Source: Nitrospira sp.
GTDB lineage: Bacteria > Nitrospirota > Thermodesulfovibrionia > Thermodesulfovibrionales > SM23-35
Direction: 5' to 3'
DNA length: 18,594 bases
Assembly (NCBI GenBank): GCA_016873575.1
Contig: VGWY01000022.1
Coordinates: 1 to 18,594, forward strand
Part shown: one piece after another, positions 1 to 6,822 of the stretch
Layout of the letters: every line of letters begins with the position of its first letter
Numbering within the stretch: position 1 is the stretch's first letter
Made by a program: the position numbers and the translations under genes
Notes under the pieces: model-generated
Told to the model about the DNA's origin: nothing
The model's database searches: none
What the model saw: the letters and a program-made list of their open reading frames with translations, nothing else

Positions 1-3000
1 ATCTAACATTGTCTTTTCTATTTCTTTATAAAAGCTGTCGATGTCTTTCTGTATCTCAATAGTCTTCCGTATTGCAGTAACAATCCTGCAATAAGTCTGT
101 ATCTCATCAAGGGAAAGTATCCGTTCCTTTCTGTCCTTCAGCCACTTGTCGCATACCTGATAGCCACCGATTTGATAAGTCCATACAGCAGGGGCAATCC
201 CTTCAAAGCATTGTGTCTTATTGATGAAAACCAGTCCGGCTTTGTCATCATATCTCGATTTTTCTACCCTGTTATCACCTTTCCCCTGAAATCTTGCAAT
301 CGGTGAATCAAGCTCAGCGGATTTAAGCAGGTGCAAGTCAACAAGCCTGTTCCCGTATTCAGCTATTTTCTTGAACAGCTTATAATCCTTTGTAAACGGC
401 ACTCTCGGAAAGTCTATCTTAAGGAACTCTGTATATTTAGTTCTATATATTTCGGAATAGAGGACTGCATAAATGTAGTAGAAGATTTCTTCAGGGGAAA
501 GACTCTTCTTGAATTCTGTTTTCAATCGATCAAGGAAGGCATTAGAGAAATTCGGTGTCTTAAAGAAATAGTCTGATGAAGGTTCAAAGAGCAGCATTGC
601 GGAACCAAAGGGTATCCTTTTTGGTTTCTCTCGCTGTTGGTATCGGTATAAAGGAAAAGACCACGTTTGATCGCCAAAAAAGTTCAAGTCAGAAATGTTT
701 GAGGTCACGAAGGCATGTCTGAACTCAAATACCTTAATATATCTGCTCCTTTTCAACTGTAGACCGAGATTACTGTTTTTTAGAAAATGCTGCATTAAAT
801 CGAATCTGTCTCTGTCAATTAGCTCAGGAACATAACAGATATACCTTTCATCAAAAGGACGATAAGAGTAACATACTATTGATTGTTTCCAATCCTCTTT
901 TTTCAGTTTATTTCTAACCGGGCTTATTTTGAAATCCGCCGTATCTTTCAAATCTAGGGACTGAGCAACCAAATCATCGGGCAAATTGCTTGTGAAGGTT
1001 CTCATTCTTTGCTTGAGCTCTTCTCTCGTGAAGGCGACCACGAAATGATCTCTGTGAGTTTTAACTCCACTTGACGACTTCTCAAATATCTCAGTTAAAG
1101 GGATGAACCGGTCATAAATCGCCTGTAGAGAGAAGTCCTTTTCTACAAAGAAGAAGTTTGAGGTTGCTGGACTAAGTTTTTTCCATTTTGTGGTTTTGGC
1201 GCTATGCCTGTCAAGATATGCATATTTGTTTTCTCTTAATCCGTAGACGTCGTGATAAAAGACTTTGCATGCTTTCCCCTTCTTCTCTTTCTTGATGAAT
1301 AAGACAATGGACACGCCCTGCTGAATATCAAAGACATTTTCATCCTTGCTTCCATCAGGACACTTTTCACCGATACGGCTGTTGCCGTGGAGGTTTAAGA
1401 TATAGATTTCATCGAAACTATCAAGCAACCTTTTTCTCATCCCTCTGTGTATCAATCCTGACAGATAGGAATTGTTTGTGATCATCCCGATTATCCCTTT
1501 GCCGTCACGGTCGATCTTCCAATGTGCAAATCTGAGGAACTTTATATAATCGTCAGAAAGGGGTTGTATGTTCCTTTCATTCCGGACGTCCTCTTTATAC
1601 AGTTCCATCTCTTGTTCTATGAAGTCAGATTTATTGACAGAACTGACGGAATACGGAGGATTTCCTAATATCACTAAAATCGGCTGTTCTTTCTTCACCC
1701 TTCCTGCAAGGTGTGATTCTTCTGACAGGGAAACCATTCCCGGCAATTCGGTCTGTGCAAGTTCTTCCATCTCAAGAGTATTGGTAAGGTAGAGCTTTAC
1801 CCTGTCATCCTTCTGCAACCTGTATCCTAATTCTTCAAGCAGGAAGGACATCTTTAAATGTCCTACTGCATAGGGCGCCATCATTAATTCAAAGGCATAA
1901 AAGTTTTTCAGGATATGCTCTTTGATGAAATTCTCTTTGCCTCCCTCACCGTATTTTGATACAAACTCATCAACGGCCAATTTTGCAGACTCAGCCAAAA
2001 AGGTCAGTGTTCCTGCTGCAGGGTCTAAAACTGTCACATTGTTGCTTGCTAATCCATCGGGTCTTTTAAATTGTTCTTTCAGGATGCTGTGTAATGAACG
2101 GACTATATAGGACACTACAGGTTCAGGGGTGTAATATACCCCCCTCATCTCTCTTGTTTTTGGGTCATACTCGGAAAGGAAGGTTTCGTAAAAGTGAACT
2201 ACCGGGTCTTTACCTTTCCCTTCATGGAAATACTGATGAAGTATTTTATTGATGTCGGCAACGGACAGGATTTCCGAAATGTCGTCAATAATCCACTCCA
2301 TAGGCTGAGGCAATGAACCTAATGAGATAAACTGAAAAACGTCTCTCAGTATTCCGATAGTTTCAGGTATGTTGTAATAAGCAAGTTTCCTGTTAAAACC
2401 ATTCTCGGAACGCGTACGGGCTGCAAAAAGTCCATAGGTGATTGTCTGTGCGTACAGGTCTGAAAACTCGTCTTCGGTTAAACTGCTGATAAGATAGTCT
2501 TTGAATGCTTTGTAAAAGCTCCTGATGAATCCTTTCCCTGTCTGTTCTTCTTCCTTCAGTACATTTCCTATTACCTCATCTTTTAAAAAGCGTGTCCGTT
2601 TGGCAAGTTCAATAGCAAGGTTCTTTGCATCATAGACTTTTGGTATCGAGAAGGAAAAAAACTTTTCCAGCAGTTGAAGGAATTCAGGCTCCTTCTCGAC
2701 AGGCGGAGTAGTTTTCAGCTTATGCACTACGTATGGCCTTCCGACAAGAACCTTATCCGTTCTGACACCATTACGGTAAAGCCTGAACTCAAAGAAATTG
2801 GTAAGAATCACGTTCGGGAAGGTATGCAAGTATCTCTTAAGCTGCTCTGTCTCCTCTATCCTGTCAAGATTTTCGATGGCAGGGTCTTTAGCCTCAATGT
2901 ATCCCGTGATATGTTGTTTACCATCCCATACTCTGAAATCCGGGTTACCTGCTTCCGTCTTTTTGGGAAGAATTGTTATACGCACTTTTTTCTTTCCGAT

Positions 3001-3111
3001 TGAACTGCAATACTCATCAAGAAGAAATTTCAAGACTGGGTAATAACTTTCTTCCCTTGCGTCTCCCTGTTTGCTGGTATCGGCTATCTGCTTTAAGTAG
3101 GCTTTAAGCAT
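1..3111 (-). CDS. Single-chain restriction-modification enzyme (PD-(D/E)XK nuclease plus N6-adenine methyltransferase), partial
   Basis: An open frame of 1037 codons without a stop runs off the left edge, so the C-terminus is missing. The N-terminus carries a PD-(D/E)XK nuclease signature: PD at residues 57-58 and E-A-K at 73-75. A helical linker follows, then YYTPEPVV near 326-333, which is typical of gamma-class adenine methylases. SAM motif I (LDPAAGTLTF) lies near 362-371 and catalytic motif IV NPPY at 484-487. The rest resembles the C-terminal target-recognition region of type ISP/IIG enzymes. No helicase motifs lie between nuclease and methylase, so this is the compact architecture rather than a LlaGI-like one. 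It should methylate adenine in its recognition site and cut unmodified DNA. The ATG overlaps the last 8 bases of the small upstream ORF, which implies translational coupling. The family call is firm; the exact type and specificity are unknown. Confidence 0.85.
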   Translation of the reverse strand, partial: MLKAYLKQIADTSKQGDAREESYYPVLKFLLDEYCSSIGKKKVRITILPKKTEAGNPDFRVWDGKQHITGYIEAKDPAIENLDRIEETEQLKRYLHTFPNVILTNFFEFRLYRNGVRTDKVLVGRPYVVHKLKTTPPVEKEPEFLQLLEKFFSFSIPKVYDAKNLAIELAKRTRFLKDEVIGNVLKEEEQTGKGFIRSFYKAFKDYLISSLTEDEFSDLYAQTITYGLFAARTRSENGFNRKLAYYNIPETIGILRDVFQFISLGSLPQPMEWIIDDISEILSVADINKILHQYFHEGKGKDPVVHFYETFLSEYDPKTREMRGVYYTPEPVVSYIVRSLHSILKEQFKRPDGLASNNVTVLDPAAGTLTFLAESAKLAVDEFVSKYGEGGKENFIKEHILKNFYAFELMMAPYAVGHLKMSFLLEELGYRLQKDDRVKLYLTNTLEMEELAQTELPGMVSLSEESHLAGRVKKEQPILVILGNPPYSVSSVNKSDFIEQEMELYKEDVRNERNIQPLSDDYIKFLRFAHWKIDRDGKGIIGMITNNSYLSGLIHRGMRKRLLDSFDEIYILNLHGNSRIGEKCPDGSKDENVFDIQQGVSIVLFIKKEKKGKACKVFYHDVYGLRENKYAYLDRHSAKTTKWKKLSPATSNFFFVEKDFSLQAIYDRFIPLTEIFEKSSSGVKTHRDHFVVAFTREELKQRMRTFTSNLPDDLVAQSLDLKDTADFKISPVRNKLKKEDWKQSIVCYSYRPFDERYICYVPELIDRDRFDLMQHFLKNSNLGLQLKRSRYIKVFEFRHAFVTSNISDLNFFGDQTWSFPLYRYQQREKPKRIPFGSAMLLFEPSSDYFFKTPNFSNAFLDRLKTEFKKSLSPEEIFYYIYAVLYSEIYRTKYTEFLKIDFPRVPFTKDYKLFKKIAEYGNRLVDLHLLKSAELDSPIARFQGKGDNRVEKSRYDDKAGLVFINKTQCFEGIAPAVWTYQIGGYQVCDKWLKDRKERILSLDEIQTYCRIVTAIRKTIEIQKDIDSFYKEIEKTMLD

Positions 3112-3415
3112 GATGCAGCCTCTCGATAACTTTCTGGTTAGCGCTTGTCGACTCGTTGGTTTTCGGCATAGTTATTTCGGGAGCTATTCTTTCATGGATA
3201 TGGAGAGATACGGTGGGGACTTCAAAGAATCTGTTTTCTGCTTTTCCGGTCCATACAAGCTGAGGGTCAAGATGGGGGTCATATTCATACTTTTTGGGCT
3301 TAGGCTTAGCAGTGTCATAAGACGCAAGACCAACAGGAACGGCATTTTTACGGGTTTCTTTTTTATGCTTATAAGCATCTACATCATTATTCTTTTTTGG
3401 AGTCTTCTTCGCCAA
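3104..3415 (-). CDS. Mod-like N-terminal leader ORF, copy A (upstream of the restriction-modification gene)
   Basis: Small basic protein of 103 aa whose core (VPVGLASYDT, KPKPKKYEYDPHLDPQLVW, FEVPTV, LHIHER) matches copies B and C in this window. From memory, the core matches the N-terminus of type III-like site-specific adenine methyltransferases. The methylase domain itself is absent: there is no DPPY and no SAM motif. After LHIHER the sequence turns into an unrelated 27-residue tail. I chose the TTG at 3415 because an AAGGAG lies 7 bases upstream and the resulting MAKKTPKK aligns with MAKRTRKK of copy B; an in-frame ATG at 3445 is possible. The stop overlaps the restriction-modification start by 8 bases. 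It could be a truncated mod remnant or a functional coupling ORF. No function can be assigned. Confidence 0.6.
   Translation of the reverse strand: MAKKTPKKNNDVDAYKHKKETRKNAVPVGLASYDTAKPKPKKYEYDPHLDPQLVWTGKAENRFFEVPTVSLHIHERIAPEITMPKTNESTSANQKVIERLHHA
3261..3368. repeat. 108-bp exact direct repeat, copy A
   Basis: Bases 3261-3368 are identical to 5707-5814 and lie within leader ORF copies A and C. The first 47 bases are also identical to 4363-4409 in copy B. Similarity at lower identity extends across the whole leader ORF, roughly 3187-3415. Confidence 0.95.
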
Positions 3416-3506
3416 AACCACTCTCCTTAGAAACCTCCGAAACATTAATAACTTTCATAACAGATTGCAGACTTCTTGTTCTTATTTTTTGGCGGCATAG
3501 CTAATG

Positions 3507-3722
3507 CTATTCTGTCTTTTTCTTTTCAGCGTACTCTTTCGCTTTTTTATAGATGTCCTCGACGCTCATGCCTTCAAAGAGTTCGTCCTGAAGTTTCAGA
3601 TAATCTCTCTTTTCAAAGGTAATCTGAGACAGAAACCTTATTGCATCAGCCTCGCCGAGATTTTTAAACAATATCCTCAGCCCTTTTTCCCTTATCTCCA
3701 TATCGCTCGCCATCTCTGCCAT
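3507..3722 (-). CDS. Small PIN-toxin partner protein (putative antitoxin)
   Basis: This is a charged, helical protein of 71 aa. It contains MEIREKGLRILFKNLGEADAIRFL, a pattern I associate with small proteins encoded next to PIN-domain genes in bacteria, and ends in a lysine-rich tail. It starts one base after the PIN stop codon, with GGAGG about 9 bases before its ATG inside the end of the PIN gene, so the two are surely co-transcribed. The likely role is antitoxin, binding or autoregulating the PIN toxin; this is inferred from pairing, because no classical DNA-binding fold is visible. The toxin-first order is unusual for PIN modules. An internal ATG at codon 4 or 7 is possible. Confidence 0.65.
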   Translation of the reverse strand: MAEMASDMEIREKGLRILFKNLGEADAIRFLSQITFEKRDYLKLQDELFEGMSVEDIYKKAKEYAEKKKTE

Positions 3723-3723
3723 T

Positions 3724-4167
3724 TTAATTCACCTCCATATCTTCAATAAACCTCAGAGGGTTTATGATCTTTATGTTAATATCCAGCGTTGTCGCCCTTC
3801 TTATTAGTTTATCATCACAGGTTAAAAAATACTCAGCTTTCCCTTTTAAAGCGCAGGCAAGATGTATGGAATCTCTTGGCTTTATGCCTTTTGACTCAAA
3901 TTCCTTCGCAGCAGTCAAAACAGACTCATCAGGTGTTATACTCTCAACTGCAAGGGAAGCAGCCATCTCAATTTCCTGCCGCACATCTTCATAAGGATTC
4001 AGGCTGTTTTCATAGTCAATCATAAATGACCATAAAAGCGTAAGTTCTTTGTTTTTGATTTTCTGGAGAATAGAAAATATCGCTATTGTCTCAAGCCGTA
4101 TCCTTACCTGCGACTGATCGTCAAAAGGGCGGTTATAAATATTCATATCAAAGTAAATCCTGCTCAT
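3724..4167 (-). CDS. PIN-domain ribonuclease toxin (VapC-like)
   Basis: A 147-aa single PIN domain. The acidic metal-binding residues are in the expected order: D7 in YFDMNIYNRPFDD, E53 in DYENSLNP, D99 in RDSIHLACA, and D118-D119 in TCDDKLI. Members of this family are Mg-dependent endoribonucleases that usually act as the toxin of a VapBC-type module. Its ATG overlaps the TGA of leader ORF copy B (ATGA), and it is followed after one base by the 71-aa partner. All catalytic acids are intact, so it is probably active. Target RNA cannot be read from sequence. Confidence 0.82.
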   Translation of the reverse strand: MSRIYFDMNIYNRPFDDQSQVRIRLETIAIFSILQKIKNKELTLLWSFMIDYENSLNPYEDVRQEIEMAASLAVESITPDESVLTAAKEFESKGIKPRDSIHLACALKGKAEYFLTCDDKLIRRATTLDINIKIINPLRFIEDMEVN

Positions 4168-4517
4168 ACCAATGTATCCGATTCTGTAAACTTCCTGATC
4201 TCACCTTTTGCATTCCGGAGGTCGGTTATCGCCATGAATGCCCATTTCCCGAAACCTCCAAATAATCGAACGATGGTTTCCGTGGCTATTCTTTCATGGA
4301 TATGGAGTAATACGGTAGGAACTTCAAAGGATGTGTTTTCTGCTTTCCCAGTCCATACAAGTTGAGGGTCAAGATGGGGGTCATATTCATACTTTTTGGG
4401 CTTAGGCTTTGAGGTATCATAAGAGGCGAGTCCTACTGGAACAACATTCTTCCTTGTCTCAGTTTCATGCCTGTAGGCTTCTACATTTTCATCTTTTTTC
4501 CTTGTTCTCTTTGCCAT
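4164..4517 (-). CDS. Mod-like N-terminal leader ORF, copy B (upstream of the PIN toxin)
   Basis: A 117-aa protein with the same core as copies A and C. Most base differences from them in the core are synonymous: about 8 silent against 2 replacement changes over 17 codons in the VPVGLASYDT segment, which points to past selection on the protein. The ATG has AAGGGG 7 bases upstream and starts 16 bases after the YhcG nuclease stop. The tail after LHIHERI (TETIVRLFGGFGKW and onward) is unique to this copy. Its TGA overlaps the ATG of the PIN gene. No methylase motif is present. Either it is a truncated mod fragment kept as a leader, or a small protein of unknown role. Confidence 0.6.
   Translation of the reverse strand: MAKRTRKKDENVEAYRHETETRKNVVPVGLASYDTSKPKPKKYEYDPHLDPQLVWTGKAENTSFEVPTVLLHIHERIATETIVRLFGGFGKWAFMAITDLRNAKGEIRKFTESDTLV
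4363..4409. repeat. 47-bp exact block of the leader repeat, copy B
   Basis: Bases 4363-4409 are identical to the first 47 bases of the 108-bp repeat in copies A and C. Beyond this the copy is alignable but diverged, over roughly 4285-4517. Confidence 0.95.
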
Positions 4518-4533
4518 TGTTTATCCCCTTGTT

Positions 4534-5601
4534 TTATTCCTTACCCTCTCGTTTTTTACTTTTTGATTTTAACAGGTTAAGTTCCATTTCAATTATTCTT
4601 TTTTCACGCTCCAGTTCCTCTTTCAGCTCTTTTTCAGTCGGCAGGTATAGCTTGTATTTTGAGGCGAAAAGCCGTTTGTTTTCATTTAGCACAGAATACT
4701 TGACCACGGTTTCATTCTTTTCCGAGCAAAGTATTATGCCGATTGTCGGATTATCGGTTTCAGTCCTGATTTTATTTTCATAATAGCGGACATAAAAATC
4801 CATCTGCCCAATGTCCTGATGGGTGAGTTTCCCTATCTTCAAATCAATGAGCACAAAGCATTTCAGAAGATAATTGTAAAACACAAGGTCTATATAAAAA
4901 TTATCACCGTCCGCAGAAATGTGCTGCTGTCTTCCGGCAAAGGAAAAACCTTTACCCAGTTCAAGCAGGAATTCCTGTAATTTTTCTATCAGCGCCTTCT
5001 CAAGGTCTTTTTCCAGAAAACGGATATTTTCTTTCACATTAAGGAATTCAAGCACATAGGGGTCTTTAATAATATCTTCAGGTTTTGGGGAAGGCTCAAG
5101 CTTATGTATTTCTTTTCTGACCGCTTTCTTATCCCTGCTTGAAAGAATGCGTTCGTAATAAAAAGAATTGATCTGCCGTTCAAGCTGGCGGGTGCTCCAG
5201 TTTCCGGCAATGCATTCTTCAATATAGAAATTTCTTACTGACTCCTTCTCAACCCGCATCAGTAAACGATAATGCGTCCAGTTCAATTGGCTACGCAGTG
5301 CGTCGCCAATTGGAAATGCCATGTAAAACTGTCGCATATTTTTTACATTGGAATAATCAAAGCCTTTCCCAAAATCTTTAGTTAAGCGCTGAGAAAGATT
5401 TTTTAACAGGTATTCCCCATATTCTGCTTTCGCCTTGCCCCTTTGCTCTTCTTCAACAATAACCCTGCCGATATGCCAGTATGCCTGAACCATCGCAAAA
5501 TTTACAGCACGGTAGGCGCTGCTTCTTGCGGTCTCAAGAATCTCCCTGACGCGCCTGTATATTGATTCTACCGTCTTCGTGTCTTCTATCTGCTTGTGCA
5601 T
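4534..5601 (-). CDS. YhcG/DUF1016-family PD-(D/E)XK nuclease
   Basis: A 355-aa protein with the two-part layout of the family. An N-terminal helical DUF1016 domain (about 10-165) contains YWHIGRVIVEEE and LNWTHYRLLMRV. The C-terminal nuclease domain (about 195-335) contains FYIDLVFYN with D238, then LIDLKIGK with D253 and K255, and GQMDFYVRYY with Q266. The Asp in place of the usual Glu of E-X-K keeps the acidic side chain. A charged, probably coiled tail follows. Members are DNA nucleases often found beside restriction or toxin genes; their exact biology is poorly known. The ATG lies 16 bases inside the end of leader ORF copy C, so translation is likely coupled. Confidence 0.85.
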   Translation of the reverse strand: MHKQIEDTKTVESIYRRVREILETARSSAYRAVNFAMVQAYWHIGRVIVEEEQRGKAKAEYGEYLLKNLSQRLTKDFGKGFDYSNVKNMRQFYMAFPIGDALRSQLNWTHYRLLMRVEKESVRNFYIEECIAGNWSTRQLERQINSFYYERILSSRDKKAVRKEIHKLEPSPKPEDIIKDPYVLEFLNVKENIRFLEKDLEKALIEKLQEFLLELGKGFSFAGRQQHISADGDNFYIDLVFYNYLLKCFVLIDLKIGKLTHQDIGQMDFYVRYYENKIRTETDNPTIGIILCSEKNETVVKYSVLNENKRLFASKYKLYLPTEKELKEELEREKRIIEMELNLLKSKSKKREGKE

Positions 5602-5867
5602 ATTAAAGCCTTTGTAAAAATTCCCTTATTAGTTCTTTCATGGATATGTAATGATACAGTTGGGACTTCAAATGATGTGTTTTCTGCTTTCCCTGCCCAT
5701 ACAAGTTGAGGGTCAAGATGGGGGTCATATTCATACTTTTTGGGCTTAGGCTTAGCAGTGTCATAAGACGCAAGACCAACAGGAACGGCATTTTTACGGG
5801 TTTCTTTTTTATGCCTGTAGGCTTCTATATTTTCATCGGCAGAATCTTTTCTTTTTCTACCCTTCAC
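5586..5867 (-). CDS. Mod-like N-terminal leader ORF, copy C (upstream of the YhcG nuclease)
   Basis: Third copy of the leader ORF, 93 aa if started at the GTG at 5867, which has AAGGAG exactly 7 bases upstream as in copies A and B. An upstream in-frame start at 5900 would add a poorly matching N-terminus. The core shares 108 identical bases with copy A and so the same protein over that part. After LHIHER it diverges into TNKGIFTKALICTSR. The TAG overlaps the start of the nuclease gene by 16 bases. Like the others it lacks every methyltransferase catalytic motif. Function unknown. Confidence 0.6.
   Translation of the reverse strand: MKGRKRKDSADENIEAYRHKKETRKNAVPVGLASYDTAKPKPKKYEYDPHLDPQLVWAGKAENTSFEVPTVSLHIHERTNKGIFTKALICTSR
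5707..5814. repeat. 108-bp exact direct repeat, copy C
   Basis: Identical to 3261-3368 and in the same orientation. The wider similarity to copies A and B covers about 5633-5867. Confidence 0.95.
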
Positions 5868-5933
5868 CGTAATACTCCTTGCCCTATTTGAGGCTCTCAA
5901 GAAAGCAGCAGGTTTGTAAACTTTATGCTCTCT

Positions 5934-6248
5934 CTATGCAACCTGCCTGTGTATTTCTCTGAAAGGTCGTATGCGCTTTAAAATATCCTGTTTTTTCTTT
6001 TTTACTATAAAGAGATCATACTGATTCTGGAGATTCAGCCAGAGCTCCTCCGATGTTCCGAAATATCTTGAAAGTTTTATCGCCATTTCAGGGCTAATGT
6101 TTCTTTTTTCGTTTATTATTTCATTTATAGTTCTGAATGAAGTGTTGAGCTCTTTTGCCAGTTGTGTTTGTGATATCCTCAGAGGTTCCATGAATTCCTT
6201 TTTAAAAATTTCTCCGGGATGTGAAGGTTTTCTCTTTAAGTCAAACAT
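5934..6248 (-). CDS. higA: HigA-family antitoxin (HTH-XRE)
   Basis: A 104-aa protein typical of HigA/VapA antidotes. It opens with HPGEIFKKEFMEPL, then the XRE helix-turn-helix (about 22-65: ISQTQLAKELNTSFRTINEIINEKRNISPE), and continues FGTSEELWLNLQNQYDL. It would bind its own promoter and neutralise a HigB RNase. A good AAAGGAG precedes the ATG and overlaps the stop codon of a HigB tail, the normal higBA spacing. The matching toxin is reduced to its last 24 codons, so this is an orphaned antitoxin unless it now works with the RelE-like toxin upstream. Confidence 0.88.
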   Translation of the reverse strand: MFDLKRKPSHPGEIFKKEFMEPLRISQTQLAKELNTSFRTINEIINEKRNISPEMAIKLSRYFGTSEELWLNLQNQYDLFIVKKKKQDILKRIRPFREIHRQVA

Positions 6249-6261
6249 AATGGTATCTCCT

Positions 6262-6336
6262 TTAGTGATAGTCGGTAATTTCTACTTCGTAAGCATCAGA
6301 GCCGATAAATTTAAATACTATTCTATACTGATCATT
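6262..6336 (-). pseudogene. HigB toxin remnant (C-terminal 24 codons)
   Basis: Reading the minus strand from 6336 gives NDQYRIVFKFIGSD followed by AYEVEITDYH and a TAA. This is the characteristic end of a HigB/RelE-fold toxin, placed directly before HigA where higB belongs. The frame is closed just upstream by a stop at 6337-6339. The preceding DNA encodes a different RelE-family protein in another frame, with which the remnant overlaps. It appears that the body of higB was lost or replaced by recombination with the relE gene. Confidence 0.7.
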
Positions 6337-6575
6337 TTATGAATTATTCCCAGTATCCAAACCTCAGTTTCAACAATCTTGAATACAACCCTGTAATTTC
6401 CTGCTCTAAGCTTCCAGTATCCTTTCAGTGTTTTTTTTAGAGGCTCACCGTATTGATGGGGTTCAGTCTGTAGTCGCTCTTCTATAGCTTTCTTGATACG
6501 TAAGCGCAAATTTTCATTGATTTTAGGAATATCAATTTTTTTAACATCAGGATGGTATCTTAGAGTGAAGGGCAA
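6318..6575 (-). CDS. RelE/ParE-family toxin
   Basis: An 85-aa RelE-fold protein. It has an N-terminal strand (FTLRYHPDVKK), helices with KKAIEERL, then LKKTLKGYWKLRAGNYRVVFKI and VWILGIIHK, the usual end of the RelE fold. Such toxins cut mRNA on the ribosome or poison gyrase. It starts with TTG two bases after the antitoxin stop codon. The C-terminus ends abruptly in MISIE just past IIH, where family members usually have some further residues. The break coincides with the HigB remnant, so the last residues may come from a recombination junction. Confidence 0.78.
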   Translation of the reverse strand: MPFTLRYHPDVKKIDIPKINENLRLRIKKAIEERLQTEPHQYGEPLKKTLKGYWKLRAGNYRVVFKIVETEVWILGIIHKMISIE

Positions 6576-6577
6576 GA

Positions 6578-6802
6578 TTACCAGACCTCGTCGTGTTTTA
6601 AGGATTTTGTTTTGCTGAAAGTTCGCTCTCTTTTTTCAGCAAGAACAGCCAAAGCGACATCTTCCTCCATTTCCAGAGCCTCTTTTATGAGGTCACGTAC
6701 TTTAAGTGACAAAGAAACGCCGTCTCTTTTAGCAAGATGTTCAACACTATTATATAAAGGCGTTTCTAATACGACATTTACTCTTGGATTCTTTGTTGGC
6801 AT
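6578..6802 (-). CDS. Ribbon-helix-helix antitoxin for the RelE-like toxin
   Basis: A 74-aa protein with a short N-terminal strand (PRVNVVLETPLYNSV) and two helices (EHLAKRDG and LSLKVRDLIKEALE), the CopG/RHH layout. An acidic-to-basic tail follows that would wrap the toxin. I chose the ATG at 6802 because GGAGG lies about 8 bases upstream. The longer GTG start at 6832 would fall inside the promoter-operator. The toxin gene follows after two bases. It is expected to repress its own operon by binding the inverted repeat at 6824-6843. Confidence 0.78.
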   Translation of the reverse strand: MPTKNPRVNVVLETPLYNSVEHLAKRDGVSLSLKVRDLIKEALEMEEDVALAVLAEKRERTFSKTKSLKHDEVW

Positions 6803-6822
6803 ATTCTTTACCTCCGAAATAA

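Noticed and set aside
3110..3430. Plus-strand frame of 106 codons opposite leader copy A, with a similar one opposite copy C (5706-5891)
   Set aside because: They are antisense shadows; the minus-strand frame has the ribosome-binding site, the synonymous substitution pattern and the coupling to the next gene.
3450..3503. Tiny minus-strand frame starting MPPKNKNKKSAI upstream of leader copy A
   Set aside because: Only 17 codons, no ribosome-binding site and no homology that I can recognise; it may be a trace of a methylase N-terminus but cannot be supported.
3183..5867. Three spaced repeats considered as a CRISPR-like array
   Set aside because: The repeats are over 100 bases, lie inside reading frames, and are separated by whole genes rather than short spacers.
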